Both the position numbers and the translations under genes were made by a program. From Candidatus Villigracilaceae bacterium (GTDB lineage Bacteria; Chloroflexota; Anaerolineae; Anaerolineales; Villigracilaceae), in NCBI GenBank assembly GCA_026645935.1, contig JAPKMP010000011.1, positions 99,949-163,948 on the forward strand: a stretch of 64,000 nt of DNA, read 5' to 3'. Numbering within the stretch: the first letter of the stretch is position 1; each line of letters opens with the position of its first letter. The notes beneath the pieces were generated by a model. The model was not told the DNA's origin, ran no database searches, and saw nothing but the letters and a program-made list of their open reading frames with translations. Below, one piece after another: positions 42,301-50,422 of this stretch.

Positions 42301-42864
42301 CTAATAATGCTTCTCAATTCCCCCAAACCCGATCTGCCTGTTCTTCGAAGTCATTTCGATGAAATAGCGCAGCCGCTTTTTGAATTCTGCGGGGCGTTTG
42401 CGCGCCGCGTCGATAAATGCAATACGGATGCGGATGTAAGCGTCGGAGAAGCTCTGAAAATTCTTCCAGGCTTCCTTGTCCGCCTGGATGGTTTTCAAAA
42501 TATCGGGCGGGATGGCAAATTCCGCGTTCAGGATTTCGGTCAGCGTATCGGCCACTTCCTTGATGACCTTCTTTTGCGCAACCAAGGTCCGCAGGCGCTC
42601 GATGTTGGCTTGCGAGTATTTCGCCTTTGGCTTGCGCGGCGAAAAGCGCTGGACGGTATGCTCGTCATCCAGTTTCTTGATGATCGAGTCGATCCAGCCG
42701 AAGCACAGGGCTTCCTCCACCGCGTCGTTGTACTCGATGCGCGGCTTACCCGTCGCTTTCCTGGGGTAAACCAGCCAGACCTCGGCTTCGGTTTTGTGGT
42801 GCTGCTTGAGCCACTTGCGCCAGTCTTTGGGCTTGGTCAGGTAGAGAGTGTTTGAGATTTTCAT
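42301..42864 (-). CDS. YdeI/OmdA-family protein
   Basis: A 187-residue cytoplasmic protein with the YdeI (OmpD-associated) plan: YLTKPKDWRKWLKQHHKTEAEVWLVY, then EYNDAVEEALCFGWIDS, FSPRKPKAKYSQANIERL and a C-terminal helical DUF1905-linked part ending ..FKKRLRYFIEMTSKNRQ. Members protect against some bacteriocins or peptides in a few species; the mechanism is unclear. The ATG at 42864 has AAGGA 7-8 nt upstream. It overlaps no neighbour and lies 50 nt after the EamA gene's stop region on the same strand. Confidence 0.88.
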   Translation of the reverse strand: MKISNTLYLTKPKDWRKWLKQHHKTEAEVWLVYPRKATGKPRIEYNDAVEEALCFGWIDSIIKKLDDEHTVQRFSPRKPKAKYSQANIERLRTLVAQKKVIKEVADTLTEILNAEFAIPPDILKTIQADKEAWKNFQSFSDAYIRIRIAFIDAARKRPAEFKKRLRYFIEMTSKNRQIGFGGIEKHY

Positions 42865-42913
42865 GGAGGATTCCTTCTCATAATCATAAGACGACATTCT
42901 GCCTGTGTTGGAT

Positions 42914-43762
42914 TTAATGTCCTTCCTTCGCCGCCTTTGCGCTTCCGACTGCGCTCATAATGACTCCTCCCAACACGACCAAGCCGCCGACCAAAGCGAA
43001 TCGTCCCATTTTTTCGCCGTAGAACAGGAACACCCAGATGGGATTAAGCACCGGTTCAAGTGTACCGATCAGATTCGCCTCCAGCGCCGGGATGTGTTTG
43101 ATGCCCTTGGTAAAGAAGATGAACGCAAACCCGATCTGAAAGATGCCAAGGAAGGCAAGGATCAGCCAGCTGTTCACCGTCCATGTTTCTTTCAGAATGA
43201 ATGGAAAGCCGCAGGTCGCGGTGACAAGGAATGCGATCAGATTGCTCTCAGCCGGATTGCCGTCCTTTTGGGCGCGGAAGGAGACCATCATCACCGCTCC
43301 CGTCATGCCGCTTAGAATGGCGAGCAGGTTGCCGTAGAACCCCTCGGGGCTGAGTCTGTCTGCAAAGAAAAGCGTCAACCCGAGAAAGATGACGAACATG
43401 GAGATATAGTCTGTCCGTGAGGGCTTTTCTCCAAGCAGCCAGTACGCAAGCAGCACCACGTATATCGGACCCGTGTATTGCAGAAAGATCGAGTTCGCCG
43501 CCGTGGTCATCTTGGTGGATGTGATGAACAGGAACTGGGTCAGGATGAACATCAAAGCTGCCAGTAACTGCCACAGCCCGAACCGGGTCGGGAGGCGTTT
43601 TAAGTAGATGAGGAAAACGACTGCGGCGAAGAGACTTCGTCCGGCAAGAATGGCGAGGGGCTGCCAATCCAGAATCTTGACAAGCAGTCCGCTCGTGCTC
43701 CAAAGAATGGCGGTGATGACAAGGTAAAAAATCGCCTTGCGGCGTTCTGAAAGAGGGTCCAT
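42914..43762 (-). CDS. EamA/DMT-superfamily transporter
   Basis: A 282-residue inner-membrane transporter with ten helices in two EamA repeats (AILWSTSGLLVKIL.. and GMTGAVMMVSFRAQ..). TGPIYVVLLAYWLLGEKPSR and GTLEPVLNPIWVFLFYGEKMG are the paired PxxxxLxAxxxLGE-type ends of the two repeats. The substrate is unknown; relatives export amino acids, nucleosides or drugs. AAGGAAATCA precedes the ATG at 43762, and a minus-strand TATAAT (43828-43833) is a likely -10. Confidence 0.92.
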   Translation of the reverse strand: MDPLSERRKAIFYLVITAILWSTSGLLVKILDWQPLAILAGRSLFAAVVFLIYLKRLPTRFGLWQLLAALMFILTQFLFITSTKMTTAANSIFLQYTGPIYVVLLAYWLLGEKPSRTDYISMFVIFLGLTLFFADRLSPEGFYGNLLAILSGMTGAVMMVSFRAQKDGNPAESNLIAFLVTATCGFPFILKETWTVNSWLILAFLGIFQIGFAFIFFTKGIKHIPALEANLIGTLEPVLNPIWVFLFYGEKMGRFALVGGLVVLGGVIMSAVGSAKAAKEGH

Positions 43763-43874
43763 TGATTTCCTTGTATGAGGATTCTTTCCGTCGAATTGCA
43801 ACCCGGGAAAGTCCCTGTTGTAAATGGATTATACTGGCTGAAAGACTTGATCAAAATAAAAAGGAAACCCGATC

Positions 43875-44399
43875 ATGACTAAACGCTATAAAATCCGCCA
43901 AAACCTGATCTCCATCGGTGATGATTTTTGGATCGAGAACGATGAAGGAAAGAAAGTATTCAAAGTGGACGGAAAGGTTCTGCGCATCCGCAAGACGCTC
44001 GTGTTCGAAGACGCGAAGGGCAAAAAACTTGCTCAAATTCAGGAACGCCTGCTGACCATCAAAGACACGATGGTGATCGAAGATGCGGAAGGCAATGACC
44101 TGGCAACTGTCAAAAAAGCGCTCATCACTCCCATCCGCGACCGCTGGGATGTCAAAGTGCGAAATGGACCCGACCTCGACGTGCAGGGTGATTTCCTTGC
44201 CCATGAATATTCGATCAAGCAGGATGGCAGGAAAGTGGCGGAGGTCTCCAAAAAATGGCTGAGCCTGACGGATACCTATGGGGTGGAGATACAGGCGGGC
44301 CAGAATGACATCCTCATCCTGGCTGTCGCAGTTGCGATCGACCTGATGGCGCACGGCAACAACAGGAAGAAAAAAGACAGGGTCGCCAAAAAGGAATGA
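43875..44399 (+). CDS. LURP-one-related / tubby-like scaffold protein
   Basis: A 174-residue protein with the LOR beta-barrel plan: repeated short strands of the type GDDFWIENDEGKKVFKVDGK, LVFEDAKGKKLAQIQERLLTIKDT, MVIEDAEGNDLATVKKALI and a central hydrophobic helix near the C-terminus (ILILAVAVAIDLMAH), then a Lys-rich tail. Related to plant LURP1 and phospholipid scramblase-like folds; bacterial roles are unknown. AAAAGGAAAC lies upstream of the ATG. Ends at a clear terminator. Confidence 0.88.
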   Translation: MTKRYKIRQNLISIGDDFWIENDEGKKVFKVDGKVLRIRKTLVFEDAKGKKLAQIQERLLTIKDTMVIEDAEGNDLATVKKALITPIRDRWDVKVRNGPDLDVQGDFLAHEYSIKQDGRKVAEVSKKWLSLTDTYGVEIQAGQNDILILAVAVAIDLMAHGNNRKKKDRVAKKE

Positions 44400-44410
44400 C
44401 CTGGAATCAG

Positions 44411-44446
44411 AACCTCCGAAGCCTCGATGACTTCGGAGGTTTCTTG
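44411..44446. terminator. Hairpin terminator between convergent genes
   Basis: AACCTCCGAAG (44411-44421) and CTTCGGAGGTT (44431-44441) form a perfect 11-bp stem with a 9-nt loop, followed by TCTTG. Confidence 0.75.
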
Positions 44447-44468
44447 ATGACGCGGCTTGGAACGCTGA

Positions 44469-44903
44469 TCAATTTGGGTGAATCAACATCACCGGGATAT
44501 GCGCGAGATGCACGACCCTGTCTGCAACGCTGCCCAGCAGCCAGCGTTGAATCCCGGTCCGCCCGTGGGTGGACATGGCGATCAAATCGGCATGGGTATC
44601 CTCGGCAACGGAGAGGATGGTGTCCGGAACGGGGCCGTCCTGCGTGAGGGCTGTCACCTTGATGTTGTGTTTGCTCAATGCCAGTTTCTTGGCATTGATG
44701 TATTTCATCGCTTCCGCCTCTTCCTCCTTCTGGATTTTTACTGCCATGGCGGGTTCGCGCGTAAAAAATTCCGCCGCGGGAGTGACCGGGATTCGGAGAA
44801 GGATGATCTCCGCGCCTTCCGCTTTCGCAATGGCTTCCGCGTGGGGCAGGGCGGCTTCCGCAAGAGGTGAACCGTCCAGCGGTACAAGAATCTTTTTATA
44901 CAT
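44469..44903 (-). CDS. Universal stress protein UspA family
   Basis: A 144-residue single Usp domain: ILVPLDGSPLAEAALPHAEAIA at the start and the ATP-binding signature MSTHGRTGIQRWLLGSVADRVV (G-x2-G-x9-G-S) near the end, closed by HIPVMLIH. It is likely an ATP-binding stress regulator. AAGGAG lies about 8 nt before ATG 44903; a longer frame to 44981 is an antisense-like extension. Downstream of it is the convergent terminator at 44411. Confidence 0.95.
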   Translation of the reverse strand: MYKKILVPLDGSPLAEAALPHAEAIAKAEGAEIILLRIPVTPAAEFFTREPAMAVKIQKEEEAEAMKYINAKKLALSKHNIKVTALTQDGPVPDTILSVAEDTHADLIAMSTHGRTGIQRWLLGSVADRVVHLAHIPVMLIHPN

Positions 44904-45002
44904 GATCCATCTCCTTTCCGTAAATACAGACCCTGAAGCCTGCTTCGCTCTCACACTAGCACATCCCTGTGTCACTTTCAAGTAATGATCGGCATGTATT
45001 CT

Positions 45003-47432
45003 TCATTTCCTGTTTTTTCCCGGCTTAATGATCGCTTTGTCCTGCTTGATGATCTCATCCAGAAAAACCTCCACGATGGCGGGGTCGAAATGTTCGCCGC
45101 TTTGATCGCGGATATATTTGATGGCTTTTTGCCCGCTCCATTTTTTGCGGTAGGGACGGTCGCTGGTGATGGCATCCCAGACATCCACCACGGCGAAGAT
45201 GCGCGCCGCGAAGGGGATCTGCGCGCCGGATAATTTGCGCGGGTAGCCGGTCCCGTTCCATTTTTCATGGTGGCAATAAGGGATGTCCAGCGCCTCCTTC
45301 AGGTAAGAGATGGGGCTGAGCAGGTCGTAGGCGAATTGGGGATGTTGACGCATGATATCCCATTCCGCGTCGGTAAGTGGACCTTCCTTGAGGAGAATGT
45401 GATCGGGCACGCCCATTTTTCCAATGTCATGCAGCAATGCGCCCCGGCGGATGTGGGGAATCTGCGCCTCATCGATGTTTAGTACGCGGGCCAGCTTCAA
45501 TGTCAAATCCGTGACGCGCTGGGTGTGGCCTTCTGTTTCCTTGTCCCTAAGATCAAGCGCATGAGACCAGCCTTCGATGGTCGCCTCGTAGGCAAGGATG
45601 AGATTGGTGTTCGAACGCTGCATACCCTGCACGAGCAGGGCATTGTCTATTGCAATGGAGGTCTGCCAGCCGAGACCGTCCAGGAAGTCAAGCCATTCCA
45701 TGTCCGGCTCGAGCGGAGCCCGGTGAAATATTTCCAGCACGCCTTTTACTTCGCCGCGGGCGGTCAAGGGCACGCCATAGTATGAAACGAAATGTTCCTC
45801 TTCGAGAAGTTTGTTGCGGGTGAACTGCATGTTTCCGGAGCGGATATCTTCCAGAGACAGGACAACACGCTCGAGAGCCACCCGCCCTGCCATGCCTTCG
45901 CCAAGTCGCAGGCTGGTGGATTCGATCTTGCGGGTGCGGAATCCGCGCCCCATGGCGTATTCGAGACGTCCATTTTCCGGTTTCAGAAGCAGGATGCATG
46001 CGGCATCCACGCCGAGTTGCCTTGTTGCCTCCTCGAGCACAACGTTCATGGAGATGCGCATGTCGAGGCTGTTGCTGATCGCCAGATCGATCGCGCGCAG
46101 CGCGCCGAGACGTTCCAACTGTTTCAGCGTTTGCTCATGCAGGCGGGTCCGCTCGAGCGCGAGCGCGGCGCGATTCGCGAAGATGGACATCAGACGCTCA
46201 TCGTCTTCATGAAACGCATCCAGCTCGGGGCTTTGCACATCCAGGGCGCCGATCACGTTGTTGCCGACCTTCAGGGGGATCACCAACTCGGACCGGGCAA
46301 ATTCCCAATTGGGCGCATATTCCTCCTCCATCAACACATTGGGCGCATTGATGATCTGCAAGGTTCTCAAGGCTTTCGCCACCAGCCCGGGTTTGTTTAG
46401 ATTCAAGGAGGCATTGCTGACTGCCCGGGCATATGGACCAGCCACTGCCACGCGTTCCAAATCGCCCGTCTCCTGGTTGAGCAACAGCAGGCTGCAATTC
46501 GATTGTTCGAATTCCTGCAATATGGTCTGTACGATGGTCTGTGCGAGTTCGGGGAGTTCGTCCAATGCGCCGGTGAGCAGCGCTTCGGATGCGCGATATA
46601 GACGCAGCAGTTCGGTGTTGCGCAGTTCCAGTTCCTTATCCCGTTGTTTGAGGGATTCTTCTGCGCGCTTGCGTTCGGTGATGTCAAGCGCCAATACAAG
46701 GCGCGCCTTGCGCTCCAGCCAGAGGATCCTATGCGAAGTGATCTCGACATGAATGAGCGTTCCGTCCTTTTTACGGTGCAGCCATTCGCTGGAGAACTGG
46801 TCTCTTCCGTCCAAGTTTTCGATATGATTCAATAAATTGGATACATCTTCATCAGGGCGAATGTCTTTGATGGTCATGTCGAGGAATTCCCCATGACTGT
46901 AACCATAATGGGATATCGCCGCTTCGTTGACCGCAAGGAATTGCAGGGATTCGGCATCGTATACCCACATCGGATGCGGATTGGCTTCGAACAACATGCG
47001 GTAATGTTCTTCGCTGCGCTGAAGTGCTTCGATGGCAGCCCTGCGCTCCCGGCGAAATTCGGCATCGCGCAGCTCGCGTTCGATCGCCGGGTTCAACCTT
47101 GCGTAATTCCCCTTGACGATGAAATCGTGCGCGCCGGCTTTCAGCGCCTCGACGGCGGTTTCCTCCCCGATCGTGCCGGATACGATGATAAAAGGCAGGT
47201 CCCTGCCGCTGTCTTCCAGGATTTTCAGCGCCTGCATTGCGTGAAATCGGGGCAGGGAATAATCGCAGAGGATCAGATCCCACTGGCGGTTTTCAAGGGC
47301 GTCTTGCATTTCAGGAGCGGTTTCAATGCGTTGATAATCCACCTGATAATCATACTTGTTCAGTTCGCGCAGGAGGAGGAGTTCATCGGCTTCTGTGTCT
47401 TCGATCAGTAGGACACGCAGGTTTTTCTTCAT
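45003..47432 (-). CDS. REC-PAS-GAF-GAF-HD-GYP c-di-GMP phosphodiesterase
   Basis: An 809-residue cytoplasmic regulator. In order: receiver (1-125) with E11/D12 and phospho-acceptor D57 in LILCDYSLP; PAS (about 145-260) ending DITERKRAEE; a GAF (about 285-435); a second GAF (about 455-600); HD-GYP (about 612-790) with HTQRVTDLTLKLA, HDIGKMGVPD, HHEKWNGTGYP and DVWDAITSDRPYR. HD-GYP enzymes hydrolyse c-di-GMP (or cGAMP in some). It follows a Rcp1-type regulator by 4 nt and is the last gene of a three-gene unit with a PAS kinase. A close HD-GYP relative lies at the right edge. Confidence 0.93.
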   Translation of the reverse strand: MKKNLRVLLIEDTEADELLLLRELNKYDYQVDYQRIETAPEMQDALENRQWDLILCDYSLPRFHAMQALKILEDSGRDLPFIIVSGTIGEETAVEALKAGAHDFIVKGNYARLNPAIERELRDAEFRRERRAAIEALQRSEEHYRMLFEANPHPMWVYDAESLQFLAVNEAAISHYGYSHGEFLDMTIKDIRPDEDVSNLLNHIENLDGRDQFSSEWLHRKKDGTLIHVEITSHRILWLERKARLVLALDITERKRAEESLKQRDKELELRNTELLRLYRASEALLTGALDELPELAQTIVQTILQEFEQSNCSLLLLNQETGDLERVAVAGPYARAVSNASLNLNKPGLVAKALRTLQIINAPNVLMEEEYAPNWEFARSELVIPLKVGNNVIGALDVQSPELDAFHEDDERLMSIFANRAALALERTRLHEQTLKQLERLGALRAIDLAISNSLDMRISMNVVLEEATRQLGVDAACILLLKPENGRLEYAMGRGFRTRKIESTSLRLGEGMAGRVALERVVLSLEDIRSGNMQFTRNKLLEEEHFVSYYGVPLTARGEVKGVLEIFHRAPLEPDMEWLDFLDGLGWQTSIAIDNALLVQGMQRSNTNLILAYEATIEGWSHALDLRDKETEGHTQRVTDLTLKLARVLNIDEAQIPHIRRGALLHDIGKMGVPDHILLKEGPLTDAEWDIMRQHPQFAYDLLSPISYLKEALDIPYCHHEKWNGTGYPRKLSGAQIPFAARIFAVVDVWDAITSDRPYRKKWSGQKAIKYIRDQSGEHFDPAIVEVFLDEIIKQDKAIIKPGKNRK

Positions 47433-47436
47433 TGCA

Positions 47437-47874
47437 TTAAAGAGGCGGCGGTTCGTTCAGAACCAGCCAGTACATACCAAGCTGGTGGATTGCCTCCACA
47501 AATTGACTGAAATTAACCGGCTTGCGGATATACGAGTTTGCCCCCAGGCTATAACTTTTGATCAGGTCCTGCTCCTCCTTGGAGGAGGTGAGGACCACAA
47601 CAGGCAGAATACGTGTGCGTTCGTCCGCCCGGATCCGACGCAGGACTTCCAGCCCATCCACTTTTGGAAGTTTGAGGTCGAGCAGGATCACTTCCGGCAT
47701 GATGCGCGGATCGCGTCCGGAATAGGTACCGGTGCAAAAAAGAAAATCGAGTGCTTCCGCGCCGTCGCGCACGACAGTTAGATTGTTCGCAATCTTGTTT
47801 TTGTCGAACGCCCGGACGGTCAGCGCTTCATCGTCCGGGTTATCCTCAACCAACAGGATCATCTTATTGGACAT
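47437..47874 (-). CDS. Single-domain response regulator, Rcp1-like
   Basis: A 145-residue receiver of the type that pairs with phytochrome-like or PAS kinases: VEDNPDDEALTVRAF at the start, the loop GTYSGRDPRIMPEVILLDLKLP with phospho-acceptor D66, VVVLTSS and K119 in YIRKPVNFSQF. GGAGCGATAA precedes its ATG. It overlaps the upstream kinase stop by 11 nt and is followed after 4 nt by the HD-GYP protein; it likely relays phosphate between them. Confidence 0.94.
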   Translation of the reverse strand: MSNKMILLVEDNPDDEALTVRAFDKNKIANNLTVVRDGAEALDFLFCTGTYSGRDPRIMPEVILLDLKLPKVDGLEVLRRIRADERTRILPVVVLTSSKEEQDLIKSYSLGANSYIRKPVNFSQFVEAIHQLGMYWLVLNEPPPL

Positions 47875-49420
47875 TTATCGCTCCGTTAACCGTAAAGTAG
47901 AATGTTGCGCCTTTGCCTTCCCCGCTCTCCGCCCATATGCGCCCGCCGTGAATGCTGATGATGCGGTGGACCGTTGCCAGTCCGATCCCCGTGCCGGGGT
48001 AATCGCTTACCGAATGAAGCCGTTGAAAAACACCGAATAATTTGTCTGCATAAGCCATGTCGAAACCGGCGCCGTTGTCCCGTACATAGAATGTGCGCTC
48101 TTTTGCCCGTTCCTTCTGACCGAATTCGATGACGGCATGTTCGCTCTTTGAAGTGAACTTCCAGGCGTTGCCCAATAGGTTTTCGAAGACGATGCGCATC
48201 AGCCGCGGGTCGCCATCCACCATCAGGTCGGGCGCAATGGTGAAGGTCGCTTTACGCTCCGGTTCGTTTTCCTGCAGAACGTTGGCGATCTCCCGCGCGA
48301 TCCCGCTCAGGTTGATGAAGCGGGGCTGGAGGGGGGTGCGGGTCACACGCGAAAGGGCGAGCAGGTCGTCGATCAATACCGCCATGCGCTGCGCCGCAGC
48401 CCTCACCCGTTCCAGATAGTTGAGTGCTTCCGGGGGCAGGGACTGGCCAAAATCCTCGAGGAGCGCCTGGCTGAAGCCGTCAATGCTCCGTAAAGGCGCG
48501 CGCAGGTCGTGGGATACGGAATAACTGAACGATTCCAATTCCTTGTTTGCCGCTTCCAGCTGGGCGGCGTGCTGACGCAGATCGTTGTTCAATTTCTTGA
48601 TATCTTCCTCGTTCTTTTTGCGGTATGTGACATCCCGCACCACGGCGCTGACGAGCAGGTTCCCATCCGTCTCCAGCGGGCTCAGGCTGATCTCGACCGG
48701 GAATTCGCTGTTGTTTTTTCGCAACCCGTACAGGTCCAATCCAATTCCCATTGGGCGCACGGGAGCCTCCACATAATACCCCTGCCGGTGACCGACATGT
48801 TTTTTCCGGGAGCGTTTGGGCACCAGTGTTTCGATGGGCAGACCCACGATTTCATCGCGTGCATAGCCGAACATTTTCTCTGTTTGTGAATTGACCAGTT
48901 GGATGACCCCCGCCCGGTCCACGACGATGATCGCATCCGGCGCGGACTCCAACAGCCCGCGGAATTTTCTCTCGGCGTTCTGACGTTCGGTCACATCGCG
49001 GATGGCGGCGATCGTAAATCTGCCGTCTTCGGTTTCCAACGGGCTCAAGCTGATTTCAACGGGTATTTCGATTCCGTCCCGCCTCAAGCCGAATAATTCC
49101 AAACCGGTGCCCATGGGGCGAACGCGCATATCCGAGAAATATCGGCTGCGGTGTTGTTCGTGCCTGGCGTGGTATCGGGCGGGAACGATGCTCTCAATCG
49201 GCTGCCCTTTGATTTCCTTCCGACTCCAACCGAACATATTCTCGAACTGCGTATTGACCAGCGCAATTTGCCCCCGACCGTCAACAATGACCATTGCGTC
49301 TGGCGCTGCTTCCAAAAGATGAAGAAATTTTCGATCTTTGAACACAGATTGGTGCCTTCTCAGTAAAGGATCTCGGTAAATATGCAGTTTCTGGCGAACG
49401 GAAAAGACATCGCAGTTCAT
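47864..49420 (-). CDS. PAS-PAS sensor histidine kinase
   Basis: A 518-residue cytoplasmic kinase. Two near-identical PAS domains (about 30-150 and 152-270) both contain the segment RPMGxGL(E/D)L(F/Y)GLR and VEISLSPLET, so one is a copy of the other. A coiled-coil linker (AAQLEAANKELESFSYS) leads to the phospho-acceptor H304 in SVSHDLRAPLRS and an HATPase with NLLGNAWKFT, DNGAGFDM, FQRLHSV and TGIGLATVH, the phytochrome-type kinase core. The ATG at 49420 is preferred to the TTG at 49429. No membrane segment. Kinase for the Rcp1-like regulator it overlaps. Confidence 0.93.
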   Translation of the reverse strand: MNCDVFSVRQKLHIYRDPLLRRHQSVFKDRKFLHLLEAAPDAMVIVDGRGQIALVNTQFENMFGWSRKEIKGQPIESIVPARYHARHEQHRSRYFSDMRVRPMGTGLELFGLRRDGIEIPVEISLSPLETEDGRFTIAAIRDVTERQNAERKFRGLLESAPDAIIVVDRAGVIQLVNSQTEKMFGYARDEIVGLPIETLVPKRSRKKHVGHRQGYYVEAPVRPMGIGLDLYGLRKNNSEFPVEISLSPLETDGNLLVSAVVRDVTYRKKNEEDIKKLNNDLRQHAAQLEAANKELESFSYSVSHDLRAPLRSIDGFSQALLEDFGQSLPPEALNYLERVRAAAQRMAVLIDDLLALSRVTRTPLQPRFINLSGIAREIANVLQENEPERKATFTIAPDLMVDGDPRLMRIVFENLLGNAWKFTSKSEHAVIEFGQKERAKERTFYVRDNGAGFDMAYADKLFGVFQRLHSVSDYPGTGIGLATVHRIISIHGGRIWAESGEGKGATFYFTVNGAINVQ

Positions 49421-49521
49421 CAAAACCAAAAATAGGACAATATTTGTCTACTTTTCGCAAACTATACACCGGTAGCACAATAAAATCAAGCAATCAACCG
49501 GTAGTACTTTTAGGCTATGGA

Positions 49522-49527
49522 TATAAT
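49522..49527 (+). promoter_or_regulatory. -10 element giving a leaderless DUF72 transcript
   Basis: A perfect TATAAT ends 6 nt before the ATG at 49534, so transcription should start at or very near the start codon. No Shine-Dalgarno sequence is present. Confidence 0.6.
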
Positions 49528-49533
49528 ATTGAC

Positions 49534-50415
49534 ATGACGCTTTATCTTGGATGCCCCGTCTGGTCGTTCAAAGGATGGGTGGGTAATTTTTACCCGAAAG
49601 GCACGACCTCGAAGGATTTTCTTCGCGAGTATGCACGCCGCCTGACCGCCATCGAAGGCAACACAACCTTCTATGCCGTGCCAGCCGCGAAAACCATCGC
49701 GTCATGGATCGAACATACGCCGGAGACATTTCGTTTCTGCCTCAAGATTCCGAAGGCGATCAGCCACAGCGGGATTTTGGCGGATCAGGATGAGCGCGCC
49801 CTCGGGTTTGCAGATGTCATGCGTCCGCTCGGCTCTCGTCTTGGACCGATGTTCCTGCAGCTGCCCCCAAGCTATTCCCCGCGTCTGATGCCTGACCTTG
49901 CCACTTTTTTGTCCGGGTTCCCAAAAGATATCCGCCTCGGTGTGGAAGTCCGTCACCTCGACTGGTTTGAGGATGAGCACCGTAACGCGCTCAACAAACT
50001 ACTCGCCGACCATAACATGGCGCGCGTCGTCATCGATACCCGCCCGATTCGGGAGTTGGCAGGCGATGACCGGATCAAAGGCAGCGCGTATGAAAGTCTG
50101 CTCGAGGCGCGCGAACGCAAACCGGATGTGCCGGTCTTTGAAGAAGTGACCGCCGATTTCACCTTCCTGCGATTTATTGGACACCCTGAGATGGGTCACA
50201 ACCAGCCTTGGATGAACGAATGGACTCCCAGAATCGCCGGCCAGCTGTCGGCGGGGCTTGAGGCGTTTGTCTTTTGTCATTCCCCCGATAATTATCTGGC
50301 TCCATACATTGCAAAGGAATTTCATAGCCAAATCTCATCGCGAATCAAAATCGCCCCGCTTCCGTGGGACGATTCAGAAACTCCAGCCGAGCCTTTACAA
50401 CCGTCTTTATTTTGA
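49534..50415 (+). CDS. DUF72-family TIM-barrel protein
   Basis: A 293-residue protein starting MTLYLGCPVWSFKGWVGNFYPKG-type (pattern only), with EGNTTFYAVPAAKTIASW, FCLKIPKAISH, LQLPPSYSPR, LGVEVRHLDWF and FCHSPDNYLAPYIA. This is the DUF72/YecE plan, a TIM barrel of unknown reaction. ATG 49534 is chosen because it aligns with the family start and follows a TATAAT at leaderless distance; the longer frame to 49444 crosses that promoter. Divergent from the PAS kinase gene. Confidence 0.9.
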   Translation: MTLYLGCPVWSFKGWVGNFYPKGTTSKDFLREYARRLTAIEGNTTFYAVPAAKTIASWIEHTPETFRFCLKIPKAISHSGILADQDERALGFADVMRPLGSRLGPMFLQLPPSYSPRLMPDLATFLSGFPKDIRLGVEVRHLDWFEDEHRNALNKLLADHNMARVVIDTRPIRELAGDDRIKGSAYESLLEARERKPDVPVFEEVTADFTFLRFIGHPEMGHNQPWMNEWTPRIAGQLSAGLEAFVFCHSPDNYLAPYIAKEFHSQISSRIKIAPLPWDDSETPAEPLQPSLF

Positions 50416-50422
50416 CGACAGG

